The notes: generated by a model from the sequence alone, not told the origin. Numbered from the stretch's first letter, positions 15,866 through 25,053 are shown. The stretch is 64,000 nt of DNA from Clostridiaceae bacterium (GCA_024635995.1 JAGXHW010000006.1:1-64000), one strand, 5' to 3'. Translations and numbers: made by a program.

Positions 15866-17070
15866 GAATGACACGACGGGAAAAAGTGCTGTTAGCCATC
15901 CTGCTTTTTGCTTTGTTATTTTATGCCGGTTACCGTTTTCTGGTGGTTGACCAACTGGTGGAATTGGAACAGGGAGAGCAACAGCTATCTAATTTAAGAA
16001 CTGAAATTGCACGACTTGAAACCATTGAACAGGAAAAGGAAGACCTGGACACCCAGATTGCTGCGGTGAAAGAAGATCAGGAGGTTGTACGGGGCGAATT
16101 TTTCTCTTTAATAGAGGAGCAGGAAGAAATTATTTTATTGATTAACGAATTTTTGATGAACCCAGACGTGAACGCCACCGCACTGAGTTTTACACCACCG
16201 ACTCTTGAAACGGTAGAAGGTGTAGAAGGTGAAGAAAATGTAGAGTTGTCGCGTATGGATGTGACCATGTCGTACAACGCCAACTACCCGTCCCTTTTGA
16301 ATTTAATGCGTGCTGTCTGGCAGTTTGACCGGAAAATAGTCATTGGTCAGCTGAACATGAACGCAGAGGCTGAGGGTGAACTTTCAGGCAATTTCCAGAT
16401 GAACCTGTATGACCTGGCCCACCTGACGGGAGAAGTTGACCGTCTGTTCATGTGGTTCCAGGACATGGAGGCAGTGAAAACAAACCCTTTTTCTGATGCT
16501 GCTCCGGAAAGATTTTTCCAGGTCCGTTATCTGTTCCGCGATTCAGAGCAGGCCATTCTGGCGCAGCGACCCTATGTACCCTTTGAAGACCTTGAAGGTC
16601 ACTGGGCAGAAGAAGCAGTACATGCCCTGGGAGAACGCGGTGTATTTCCACCTTCCGGTAATATGAATTACATGCCGGAAGAACTGATTACGCGGGCTGA
16701 ATTTATTATTTTGTTGGACCGGCTGTATGAGTGGCCCATCCCTGAGATACCCCTTGACCTGACGGATTTTGATGACTATGAAGAAATCGGGCGCTACGAG
16801 AGCGCTGTGTCACGTGCGGTGTTCAGCGGTTATCTCCGGGGCTATATTGTGGGTTACCCGGACAACACCCTGCGGCCCAACAACCCCATTACCTATGAAG
16901 AAGTGGAGCATGTGATGAAAAAGGTGCTGGAAGACCAGACTTTTAACTGGTCTGACATTGCCAGTGAGATTGAGGAAGAAACCGGCCATGTTTCTGCAGG
17001 CATTGAAGACATTAACGCCAGCATGAACCGGGCAGAAGCCGCTTATTTCCTGTACTGGTTGAACCGATAA
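15862..17070 (+). CDS. pilO: PilO fused to S-layer homology (SLH) domains
   Basis: The protein is 402 aa. Residues 1-205 are clearly paralogous to the 12959 product: the same membrane helix (EKVLLAILLFALLFYAGYRF), FFSLIEEQEEIILLINEFLM, and SGNFQMNLYDLAHLTGEVDR. From about residue 239 the C-terminus changes to SLH-type repeats (PFEDLEGHWAEEAVHALGER, RAEFIILLDRL, GYIVGYPDNTLRPNNPITYE, NRAEAAYFLYWL). SLH modules bind pyruvylated secondary cell-wall polymers. This fusion would tie the pilus inner scaffold to the cell wall in an organism without an outer membrane, which is inference. Confidence 0.85.
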   Translation: MRMTRREKVLLAILLFALLFYAGYRFLVVDQLVELEQGEQQLSNLRTEIARLETIEQEKEDLDTQIAAVKEDQEVVRGEFFSLIEEQEEIILLINEFLMNPDVNATALSFTPPTLETVEGVEGEENVELSRMDVTMSYNANYPSLLNLMRAVWQFDRKIVIGQLNMNAEAEGELSGNFQMNLYDLAHLTGEVDRLFMWFQDMEAVKTNPFSDAAPERFFQVRYLFRDSEQAILAQRPYVPFEDLEGHWAEEAVHALGERGVFPPSGNMNYMPEELITRAEFIILLDRLYEWPIPEIPLDLTDFDDYEEIGRYESAVSRAVFSGYLRGYIVGYPDNTLRPNNPITYEEVEHVMKKVLEDQTFNWSDIASEIEEETGHVSAGIEDINASMNRAEAAYFLYWLNR

Positions 17071-17174
17071 CACACTAAACGCCTGATGACAATTAACCTG
17101 ATAAAAAGAGAGGGTTGATGTAGATGACGGAAGGATGCAGGTCTCTGGTGGAAATTATTTTACTGGAATAACCT

Positions 17175-17244
17175 AAAACCGACGTAACCCATGTCGGCAG
17201 GCTTATTGTGATGCCTGCTCTGTTTCGGGTGACGCCGGTTTTTT
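17175..17244 (+). terminator. Rho-independent terminator after the pilMNO operon
   Basis: AAAACCGACGTAACCC (17175-17190) pairs imperfectly with GGGTGACGCCGGTTTT (17227-17242), with a nested GCAGGC/GCCTGC hairpin, and ends in TTTTTT. It separates the pilus genes from the signalling genes. Confidence 0.8.
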
Positions 17245-17290
17245 AGTTTCCTTTTCTGTTGAAAGGTTGAAGTGGTAGGGGGGGGTAACA

Positions 17291-18535
17291 ATGGACAATT
17301 CATCGATTCAAAGCGAATTAGACCCTATGGTGCTGGAACAGATTATGAAAGCCTACCCCGGGGATGTGATGATTGTTGACAGGGAGTACACCATTGTGTA
17401 CACCAACATCAGTCCGCATCATGAGCTGACCCATGAGGAAAGCCTGATAGGTGAAAAATGTTACCATCATTGCAAATATTTACAGCGCGGATCCACGGAC
17501 TGTTACGCTAAAAAAGTGTTTGCCAGCGGAGAGCCGGCCAAGGGGCTTCATTATCAGCTTAAAACGGGAAAATGGCTTGAAATCACCGCTATTCCCCTGA
17601 GAAACCTGGATGATGAGGTGTACCTGGTAGCGGAGTTTATAGCAGACGTGACGGAGTACAAGCAACTGAACTTGTTGGAAGCCGAGGCTGAAGGGCTGCC
17701 TGTGAAAGAACGGCGGGCAATGTCTTTGGTGCCCAACCTAGTGGGGGAGTGGACTTGGTACCCCCGGAGCAATGACATGGATTTTTCCAATGATTTTTTG
17801 GAGATGCTGGGGTATGGTATCGGGGAACTGAAGCCAAGCTTTTCACATTTTACTGAATTGGTGCATCCCAAGGAGTTTGGTCCTTTGCTAAAGGAGCTGC
17901 AGGCTTTACAGAAACAGAAAAATGAGACTTTTTCCATGGAATACCGGATGAAGTGTGCCGACGGCCATTATATATGGGTGCAAGGGGAGGCAACATCCCG
18001 CCTGGACAGGGACGGCAGTCTTTTGGAGATCAAAGGAAGCCATAAAGACATTTCTGAGGTGAAGAAACGGGAAGAAGAAGCCCTGGTGCAGAAAATCAGG
18101 GATGAAGCCACGGGCCTTTACTCAAGGTTGTATTTTGAAGACGCCCTGGTCCGTTTGAATACGGATCGCATGCACCCCATTTCTTTGTTTTTCGTGGAAG
18201 CCAACCCGGCCACCATGGCAGAATACAAGGTGCGAAGTGCGGCCCACTTGATGCAATGCATTTTCCGAAAAGAAGATATCATTGCCCGGTGGGATGACCA
18301 CACTTTTGCCATTGTGCTGCCTAACACGGGAACAGATGTGACCGGGTCCATTTATAACCGCATTGTGGAGGCTGGCCATATGCAGGATAACCCCATGTCT
18401 GGCTATGACCTGCACATTGGGGTGGCCACCAAGCAAACAGTTTCCGATGACATGGAAGCGGTTTTTGCAGCGGCACGGGACCAGCTGGTTAAGCTGCGCC
18501 AGCAGGACAATGCTCCGCCGGCAGACAGTGAATAG
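17291..18535 (+). CDS. PAS-PAS-degenerate GGDEF signalling protein
   Basis: The protein is 414 aa with an AGGGGGG ribosome site. An N-terminal PAS domain (about 18-125) carries three cysteines (57, 61, 71) shared with the next two proteins. A second PAS (about 145-255) follows, with the usual YIWVQGEATSRLD strand. The C-terminal GGDEF fold (about 262-400) has its signature changed to DDHTF (335-339) and lacks the catalytic Gly-Gly-Asp-Glu, so it should not make cyclic-di-GMP. There is no HD-GYP domain. It may be a sensor or a receptor acting with its two neighbours. Confidence 0.8.
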   Translation: MDNSSIQSELDPMVLEQIMKAYPGDVMIVDREYTIVYTNISPHHELTHEESLIGEKCYHHCKYLQRGSTDCYAKKVFASGEPAKGLHYQLKTGKWLEITAIPLRNLDDEVYLVAEFIADVTEYKQLNLLEAEAEGLPVKERRAMSLVPNLVGEWTWYPRSNDMDFSNDFLEMLGYGIGELKPSFSHFTELVHPKEFGPLLKELQALQKQKNETFSMEYRMKCADGHYIWVQGEATSRLDRDGSLLEIKGSHKDISEVKKREEEALVQKIRDEATGLYSRLYFEDALVRLNTDRMHPISLFFVEANPATMAEYKVRSAAHLMQCIFRKEDIIARWDDHTFAIVLPNTGTDVTGSIYNRIVEAGHMQDNPMSGYDLHIGVATKQTVSDDMEAVFAAARDQLVKLRQQDNAPPADSE

Positions 18536-18664
18536 GAAATCCAGACCATTTTGACGTATGTGATATCCATAGCACATGGTTTGTGTTAAGATGTAATCAA
18601 TTGTTTGGTAGAATGTTTTGTGAAAGCGTGAAAATATATCCTTTTGGTGAAAGTGGGGGATCTG

Positions 18665-20521
18665 ATGTTAAACCTGAAAGAAGACAGGGACGGGATTCTG
18701 TTAAATCAGTTGCTGCAAAGTGTCATCGATATATTTCCCGGTGACCTGTCGGTGATTGACCCTGCTTATAACCTGGTGCACACCAACCTTAAAAACAAAC
18801 TGGATGGGTTTGGTACTAAAAGTTTAATTGGCGGTAAATGTTTTCGACACTGTGAATACATGAAAACCAGCCCAGATGAATGCTTTGCCAAGAAAGTGTA
18901 TAAATCTGGCCATCCTGTTATTGGCCAGGAATTAATGTTAAATGATGGTCGCTGGGTTGAAGTAAATTGCCTTCCATTAAAGAACCAGTTTGGCGATATT
19001 CGCATGGTGGTTGAGTTTATCTCTGATATCACGCAGTACAAAAGCACCGAGTTTTCCTTAAAAGAGAGCGAAGAACGCTGGTTACTGGCTTTGGAAGGGA
19101 CCAATGACGGTATCTGGGACTGGAACATTTCCACCAATGAGGTGTTTTTTTCGGACCGTTGGGCCCAGATGTTGGGTTACGAACCCCAGGATTTAAAACA
19201 CTCTTTCGGTACATACACCTCCTTGGTCCACCCAGTGGACATCGGAAAAGTGATGAAAGCCATTGAGGACCATATGGCTCAAAAATCTGAGCATTTTTCC
19301 ATTGAATACCGGATGCTTCAGAAAAACGGCCATTATATGTGGGTGCACGGCCGTGCCCAGGCCATCTGGGATGGCGCCGGCAATGCTGTGCGTATGACGG
19401 GATCTCATACGGATATTACGGACCGGAAAATTCGCGAACAGGAAATCAACTACCTCACCTTCCATGACAAGCTGACGAATCTTTATAACCGGGCCTATTT
19501 TGACGATGCGATGAACCGGCTGAATACGCAGCGCCAGATGCCGCTTTCGATCATTATCGGCGACCTGAACGGACTGAAAGTCACCAACGACGTTTTTGGA
19601 CACCAGGTGGGTGACGATCTGCTGTGCCTGGTTTCAGAGATTCTTAAGAACTGCTGCCGCAAGGAAGATGTGGTAGCCCGGTGGGGTGGGGATGAATTTG
19701 CCATTTTGCTGCCCCGCACGGATGAAAAGACTGCCTTTGAGATCTGCCGCCGCATCAGCGACACCTGTGACACATACCAGCATAAATTACTGAAACCCAG
19801 CATATCGCTGGGAGCGGCCACGAAGCTGACGCCCGATATATCGCTTCAGTACACCATCAAGGAAGCGGAGGACCTGATGTACCGACATAAGCTGCTGGAA
19901 AGCCGAAGTAACCAAAGTGTCATCATTTCGTCCCTGGAGAAAACACTCTTTGAGCGAAGCAATGAAACAGAAGAACACGCCCATCGCATGAAATTGATGG
20001 GCTTCCAGCTTGGAAAATCTTTGAATTTAACAGCAACAGAACAGGATGCCCTTAGTCTGTTGTGCGTGCTTCATGACATCGGCAAAATAGCCATCACAGA
20101 CAATATTTTAACGAAGAACGGCACGTTAACTTCGGATGAATGGCATCAAATGAAAAAGCATCCGGAAATAGGTTATCGGATTTCCAAATCATCAAACAAA
20201 CTGGAACACATTGCAGATTTCATCTTGTACCACCATGAAAAGTGGGACGGCACCGGTTATCCCAAGAGGCTGAAAGGAAAGAATATTCCCATGCTTTCCC
20301 GGCTGCTCACCATCATTGACGCCTATGACGTGATGACCCATGAGCGCGTGTACAAGGCGCCACTGCCTCACTCGGCAGCCATTAAGGAACTGAAACGCTG
20401 TGCCGGCACCCAGTTTGACCCGGACATGGTGAAGGCCTTCCTTAAACTTGACTGGAAAAAACTGATGGAGGAAGAAATGAAGGTCAGCAACAAGGATATT
20501 CTCCATACACTGCAGATATAA
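18665..20521 (+). CDS. PAS-PAS-GGDEF-HD-GYP cyclic-di-GMP enzyme
   Basis: The protein is 618 aa from the ATG at 18665, with GGGGGA four bases upstream; TTG 18644 is an alternative. PAS1 (about 20-130) has Cys59, Cys63 and Cys73. PAS2 spans about 140-260. The GGDEF domain is intact (RWGGDEF, 341-345, with GDLNGLKVTND upstream). The HD-GYP phosphodiesterase has His470-Asp471 (LHDIGKIAI), HHEKWDGTGYP (GYP 531-533) and IDAYDVMTHER. It should both synthesise and degrade the messenger, with PAS input choosing the direction. Its position between pilus cassettes suggests pilus or motility control. Confidence 0.9.
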   Translation: MLNLKEDRDGILLNQLLQSVIDIFPGDLSVIDPAYNLVHTNLKNKLDGFGTKSLIGGKCFRHCEYMKTSPDECFAKKVYKSGHPVIGQELMLNDGRWVEVNCLPLKNQFGDIRMVVEFISDITQYKSTEFSLKESEERWLLALEGTNDGIWDWNISTNEVFFSDRWAQMLGYEPQDLKHSFGTYTSLVHPVDIGKVMKAIEDHMAQKSEHFSIEYRMLQKNGHYMWVHGRAQAIWDGAGNAVRMTGSHTDITDRKIREQEINYLTFHDKLTNLYNRAYFDDAMNRLNTQRQMPLSIIIGDLNGLKVTNDVFGHQVGDDLLCLVSEILKNCCRKEDVVARWGGDEFAILLPRTDEKTAFEICRRISDTCDTYQHKLLKPSISLGAATKLTPDISLQYTIKEAEDLMYRHKLLESRSNQSVIISSLEKTLFERSNETEEHAHRMKLMGFQLGKSLNLTATEQDALSLLCVLHDIGKIAITDNILTKNGTLTSDEWHQMKKHPEIGYRISKSSNKLEHIADFILYHHEKWDGTGYPKRLKGKNIPMLSRLLTIIDAYDVMTHERVYKAPLPHSAAIKELKRCAGTQFDPDMVKAFLKLDWKKLMEEEMKVSNKDILHTLQI

Positions 20522-20561
20522 ACAGGATTCAGCAGGCTATTATCCTTGCATACAATTAATT

Positions 20562-20604
20562 CGGAAAGGCTGGTCGCTGGCTGGATGGTCTTTCCGTTTT
20601 TTTT
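20562..20604 (+). terminator. Rho-independent terminator
   Basis: CGGAAAG (20562-20568) pairs with CTTTCCG (20590-20596), followed by eight T. Confidence 0.8.
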
Positions 20605-20664
20605 ATGGTAAAATAAACACAATTATGAGATTTTTACCTTCATGTTTATGAAACGGGGATGTTT

Positions 20665-22449
20665 ATGCTGATCGCCAGTAATAAAAAAGAGCTGAAATGG
20701 CAAAACAACATGTTGCAGCGGGCATTTGAAATGCTTCCTGCCAACGTATCTGTGATTGACGCCAATTATAACCTGATCTTTACCAACCGGCGAACCAATA
20801 AGCGCGCTGATGACGACCCCACTCTGGAAGGGGAAAAGTGTTTCAAGTCCTGTCTGTACATCAAGCGGCCTGAGGACTGCTTCGCCAAAAAAGTCTATGC
20901 CTCCGGCGATCCGGTACTGGGACACCAGGTGCAGATCAAAGACGATAAATGGGTGGAGATTGACTGCCTGCCCATCAAGGATGAATTCGGCAAGGTCATG
21001 ATGGTGGTGGAGTATATTTCCGACGTGACTCATTACGAGAAGCGCATGGAGCGCTGGCAGCTGGCCCTGCGGGGAAACAAGGACGGGATCTGGGACTGGA
21101 ACATTCCCACCGGCGAAATGTTCTTCTCGGACCAGTGGCAGGAGATGTTGGGTTATCAACCGGGTGAAGTGGAAGGGCTGCTGAAAGGCTTCAGCAAATT
21201 GGTGCATCCGTCGGACATCGGCCTGGTGATGAAGAGGCTCAATGACCACATGGCGAAGAAAACGGACCGTTTTTCCATGGATTACCGGATGCTCTGCGCC
21301 GACGGCAAGTATAAATGGGTGGAGGGCCGGGCCCAGGCTGTCTGGGACAAAGACGGCAACGCCCTGCGCATGACAGGCACTCAATCGGACATTATGGAAC
21401 GAAAAAGCAGTGAACTGGAAACGATGCGTCAGACCCTGCACGATGATTTGACCGGACTTTACAACCGCACATATTTTGATGATTCCCTGGTGCGCCTGGA
21501 CACCCAGCGGATGCTGCCCCTATCCATCATTATGGGCGATGTGGACGGGCTGCAGGTAATCAATGATATTTTCGGCCGGATGGTGGCTGATCAGCTGGTG
21601 TGCAAGATAGCTGACATTCTGCGTAAATCCTGCCGCAAGGAAGACATTATCACCTCATGGGGCGGCGAACAGTTTGCACTGTTGCTGCCCAACACCTCGG
21701 AGAATACGGCCTATGCCATCTGCAGGCGGATTCAGGATACCTGCCAGGAATATGAGAAAGAAGTAATCCGGCCCAGTATTTCCATGGGACTGGTCACGAA
21801 GGTCAGCCTGAAACATTCGATCCATGATCTGTTGATGGAGGCGGAGGATGAGCTGCACAAGCAGCAGCTGGCGGAAACCCGCACCAGCCATAACATGGTG
21901 TTGGAAGCCTTGGAACGGAATCTTTTTGAAGAGAGTCATGAGTCGGAGGAACATGCCCGGCGACTGAGCCTTCTGGAATATCCTTTCGGGAAGCTACTCA
22001 GGCTCTCCGGATCCGATCACGATGCCCTGTTGCAGCTGTGCCGTTTTCACGATGTCGGCAAGATTGCCATTAACAACCAGATTCTTACCAAAAACGGTCT
22101 GCTGACCATGAAAGAGTGGGAGCAGATGAAAACCCATCCTGATATCGGTCGCCGCATCGCCAAAGCTTCTCCCAAACTGAAACACCTGGCCGAACTGATT
22201 TACACCCACCATGAGCGGTGGGACGGCAACGGGTACCCCAACGGCCTGAGAGGGAAGAAGATCCCCAGACTGACCCGAATGCTTGCCATCATGGACGCCT
22301 ACGATGTGATGACCAATGAACGTACTTACAAGAAAACCATGACACACACAGAAGCCCTTGAAGAGCTGAAACTCAAAGCCGGCACCCAGTTTGACCCGGA
22401 CATGGTGAAAATTTTTCTTCGAATTGACTGGTCAAATCTGAAACTATAA
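20665..22449 (+). CDS. PAS-PAS-GGDEF(GGEQF)-HD-GYP protein
   Basis: The protein is 594 aa. The ATG at 20665 is six bases after GGGG; the ATG at 20659 abuts that site. Domain order matches the upstream paralogue. PAS1 has Cys59, Cys63 and Cys72. The GGDEF signature reads GGEQF (333-337), with Asp changed to Glu and Glu to Gln, and the metal-site strand is GDVDGLQVIND, so cyclase activity is doubtful. The HD-GYP part is intact (FHDVGKIAI with His462-Asp463, HHERWDGNGYP, MDAYDVMTNER). The likely net role is cyclic-di-GMP hydrolysis. Confidence 0.88.
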   Translation: MLIASNKKELKWQNNMLQRAFEMLPANVSVIDANYNLIFTNRRTNKRADDDPTLEGEKCFKSCLYIKRPEDCFAKKVYASGDPVLGHQVQIKDDKWVEIDCLPIKDEFGKVMMVVEYISDVTHYEKRMERWQLALRGNKDGIWDWNIPTGEMFFSDQWQEMLGYQPGEVEGLLKGFSKLVHPSDIGLVMKRLNDHMAKKTDRFSMDYRMLCADGKYKWVEGRAQAVWDKDGNALRMTGTQSDIMERKSSELETMRQTLHDDLTGLYNRTYFDDSLVRLDTQRMLPLSIIMGDVDGLQVINDIFGRMVADQLVCKIADILRKSCRKEDIITSWGGEQFALLLPNTSENTAYAICRRIQDTCQEYEKEVIRPSISMGLVTKVSLKHSIHDLLMEAEDELHKQQLAETRTSHNMVLEALERNLFEESHESEEHARRLSLLEYPFGKLLRLSGSDHDALLQLCRFHDVGKIAINNQILTKNGLLTMKEWEQMKTHPDIGRRIAKASPKLKHLAELIYTHHERWDGNGYPNGLRGKKIPRLTRMLAIMDAYDVMTNERTYKKTMTHTEALEELKLKAGTQFDPDMVKIFLRIDWSNLKL

Positions 22450-22471
22450 AAAACAACCTGGAGATGACACC

Positions 22472-22921
22472 TTGAGAAAATGCCTCGTTGCCAACCACAA
22501 AGGCTATACGTTACTTGAACTGCTCATCGTGATTGCCCTGTTGGGTTTGATGATGAGCATTGCTTTTCCTGACCTGTTCACTCTACGTGACAGACTGACC
22601 CTGCAAACCACCGCCCAGGAACTGGAAAGTGCCATTAAACTGGCCCGTCAGCTGAGCGCTGATGAAGACCGGGAGTATGTGGTGGAGCTGACCAGCGCAC
22701 GCTTTGCTGTGAGGGAAAACCGGTTGGGTTCCACACGGGTGGTGTCCCAGTATTATCCTGACGGCATCAAACGAAACCCCGCCTCAGACCACCGACTGGT
22801 GGTGAACCGGGACGGTCTCACCGGCTATAACAAATTTATTTTGGAAAATGGCAGGAAACAGCGAATTGATGTCGAAATACATATAGGTACCGGAAGAGTG
22901 ACGGTGTCACAGGTGTATTAA
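22472..22921 (+). CDS. GspH/FimT-like minor pilin (cassette B)
   Basis: The protein is 149 aa, with a TTG start after GGAG and 22 bases from the preceding gene. The prepilin site is HKG|YTLLELLIVIALLGLMMS, with Glu5 replaced in register by TLLEL. A GspH/FimT-type body follows (LESAIKLARQLSADEDREYV and a C-terminal beta region). It probably initiates the minor-pilin tip complex with the next three products. Confidence 0.8.
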   Translation: MRKCLVANHKGYTLLELLIVIALLGLMMSIAFPDLFTLRDRLTLQTTAQELESAIKLARQLSADEDREYVVELTSARFAVRENRLGSTRVVSQYYPDGIKRNPASDHRLVVNRDGLTGYNKFILENGRKQRIDVEIHIGTGRVTVSQVY

Positions 22922-22986
22922 CAGGATTCTTCTTATTAAAAACTGACATTTGAACCACAACTATTGTTCGCAACAGGGAGATCACA

Positions 22987-23466
22987 ATGAAAAATACACA
23001 TAACATCAGGGCCGGAAAGGCCCTGCTAAACCAACGGGGTTTTACCCTGATAGAGGTTTTAATTGCATTGTTAGTACTGGGAGTTATTATTGTCCCGGTC
23101 AGCAATGCTTTTTTGCAGTCAGTTCATTTAAACCAGCACTTGCAGCAGCAGGTGGCCGCTGTGCGGGAAGCCCAGACAGCCATGGAAGTGACCCTGTCGT
23201 CGCTGAGCGGGGCCTCGTTTGGTGCAACAGATGGTCATGAAGAAATCTGCAGTCTATTGTCAGAAATTGTCACATCTGGTCTACTTGAAGCGGACACTAC
23301 AGTTGAAATAGACTCGTTACATGAAGACAGCCCTTTTTTCGTCATAACAGTGGTCAGCAGCTATGAAACGAAAGATACTACTGGCAACTTCACCCTCACC
23401 TCTGTTCACCTGCCCGGCGAGGTGCCCTGGCTGACGCCTACAGAATACAGGGTGGTGACGCCATGA
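22987..23466 (+). CDS. PilV-like minor pilin (cassette B)
   Basis: The protein is 159 aa. A 17-residue leader ends in RG|FTLIEVLIALLVLGVIIV, a canonical prepilin site. The short body with QQQVAAVREAQTAME resembles PilV/GspI. It overlaps the next gene by four bases. Confidence 0.8.
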   Translation: MKNTHNIRAGKALLNQRGFTLIEVLIALLVLGVIIVPVSNAFLQSVHLNQHLQQQVAAVREAQTAMEVTLSSLSGASFGATDGHEEICSLLSEIVTSGLLEADTTVEIDSLHEDSPFFVITVVSSYETKDTTGNFTLTSVHLPGEVPWLTPTEYRVVTP

Positions 23467-24035
23467 AGAAATGTAATGGCCAGTACCTCATAAACCAAAA
23501 AGGCCTGACCCTGATTGAAGTCATCATCAGCTTTGCACTGTTGTCACTGATTATGCTTGCTGTTTTTCAGTTTCACTTCTTTATCATAGTCAACAGCAAG
23601 GCACAGGCAGAAACCATGGAAACAGAACAAAACCTGCGACAGGCCATGGGGTTCATTGAAAAACGTCTTCGTGAGATGGACAACCAAACCCTGCAATACG
23701 TCCCTGCCCAGCAAACATTCAAAAGCCGTATGAAGCGAACCGACGGCCCTGGGCAGATCACTGTCTGGATGGACTTCAGCGGTAGAATCCGGAACAGTCT
23801 AAACACCTGGTTGTACCATGATAAAACGTCAAAAACCCTGCGTGTAAGCAAAAACAGGGAACACAATGTGCTTCATTTGAACATTGACACAGTGGAAGTG
23901 GAAGAAATCACCCCTGGCTCCCTCATCAAAATCACCCTGACGTCAACACCGGATCATAAAGGGAGCAATGACACAGCAGTTTCCCATTCCATGGTAATGC
24001 ACCTGAATTACGCACAAGAAGAGGCAGCGTTATGA
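23463..24035 (+). CDS. PilW/GspJ-like minor pilin (cassette B)
   Basis: The protein is 190 aa. The prepilin site is KG|LTLIEVIISFALLSLIML. The helical segment QAETMETEQNLRQAMGFIEK and the beta body are of GspJ/PilW type. It is coupled by ATGA overlaps to genes on both sides. Confidence 0.8.
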   Translation: MKKCNGQYLINQKGLTLIEVIISFALLSLIMLAVFQFHFFIIVNSKAQAETMETEQNLRQAMGFIEKRLREMDNQTLQYVPAQQTFKSRMKRTDGPGQITVWMDFSGRIRNSLNTWLYHDKTSKTLRVSKNREHNVLHLNIDTVEVEEITPGSLIKITLTSTPDHKGSNDTAVSHSMVMHLNYAQEEAAL

Positions 24036-24727
24036 GGCAGGGAGTGGGACAACCTCAAATGAAGCAATCTGAGAATTATTGTTTCGAAAGCTCCAAAAGC
24101 TGCACTGGTCAATGTATTAAAAAGAATGTCAGTATAAGTCTGGGATCCGGTGGCTACATCAGCCTCTTTGTGCTGTTAACGGGCATGATGTTAATCCTCA
24201 TCACCCTGTCTCTCCTGACACAACAGGTGAACGAGGTGATGGCGGTGGAATCTTTCCAGCATAAGACACAGGCTCATTACCTGGCAGACGCAGGCATGGA
24301 CATGGCCCTGTGGCAGTTGTATGATTGGTCAGAAGAAGCCATATCTACCTATGAAGAGGGTGTTGCCTTAGCGGCTGAAACAGGTGCGGCCGTGCCTTCT
24401 CTAAAAGACTATGTCAGAAGCCAGGTGATTTCTCAGCTTGACCAGTTTAATCAATACGACAATACACCCATGGACAATCCTTTGCAAAATGTAGACCATG
24501 ACCATAGTATGCGCTTCAAGGTCGAGACGTCCATCGACGAGGAGCAAGTCACTGTCACCGTCCAGGGTATTTGTGACAAAGCCCGGGTTACGCAGCAGGC
24601 CGTTGTGGCACTGCCCCGTGTGACACAGGTGACTTCTTTGGAAGCAGAAGGAGGAACTGGCAGCGAAGTGTTGATTCAGGGTTTGTACCTTATTTCCCGG
24701 TTTCAAACCTCGTCAATTTGGTATTAA
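24032..24727 (+). CDS. PilX-like pilus assembly protein (cassette B)
   Basis: The protein is 231 aa. An unusually long polar N-terminus (about 35 residues, with three Cys) precedes a PilX_N-type helix (GGYISLFVLLTGMMLILITL) and HYLADAGMDMALWQL, the conserved segment after the helix. It corresponds functionally to the 9397 product in cassette A. It is the last gene of the run, and I see no clear terminator after it. Confidence 0.7.
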   Translation: MRQGVGQPQMKQSENYCFESSKSCTGQCIKKNVSISLGSGGYISLFVLLTGMMLILITLSLLTQQVNEVMAVESFQHKTQAHYLADAGMDMALWQLYDWSEEAISTYEEGVALAAETGAAVPSLKDYVRSQVISQLDQFNQYDNTPMDNPLQNVDHDHSMRFKVETSIDEEQVTVTVQGICDKARVTQQAVVALPRVTQVTSLEAEGGTGSEVLIQGLYLISRFQTSSIWY

Positions 24728-24815
24728 CGTAGCCTTTCTATAAATCTGCTATGTTGTTATATTTGTTGAGGCATGCCACAATTTTACTTAATTTTAGAAA
24801 TTGTTATACAATTGC

Positions 24816-24844
24816 TTGACAAATACCACAGATGGGATTAAACT
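24816..24844 (+). promoter_or_regulatory. Sigma-A promoter of the aro leader
   Basis: TTGACA (24816-24821), a 17-base spacer and TAAACT (24839-24844) predict a start near 24851 and a leader of about 400 bases before the first structural gene. Confidence 0.75.
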
Positions 24845-24921
24845 GATGCTAATCTATTACAACAACCCGTGACAGAAGCTGTGGCACAACGCTGTGGCAA
24901 TTAAAACCGGAGATGATTTTA

Positions 24922-25053
24922 ATGAGAGATCTTACAATGACAAAAGTACATCAAAACGATTATTTCTTTTTTAGCTGGGGCTATTATTATTTTAGCGCCG
25001 GTACTTTTGCATTGAATAAATCCCTCCCCATTACGAAACACGGGTCTCCATGA
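24922..25053 (+). CDS. Aromatic-rich leader peptide (transcription attenuator)
   Basis: This is a 43-codon ORF with GGAG nine bases before the ATG; a second ATG at 24937 is possible. Residues 14-24 read YFFFSWGYYYF, so nine of eleven codons are Phe, Trp or Tyr, and Phe29 follows. This density and its place before shikimate-pathway genes match a regulatory leader peptide whose translation reports charged tRNA-Phe, -Tyr and -Trp. The peptide itself probably has no other role. It is too short for routine gene calling. Confidence 0.85.
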   Translation: MRDLTMTKVHQNDYFFFSWGYYYFSAGTFALNKSLPITKHGSP

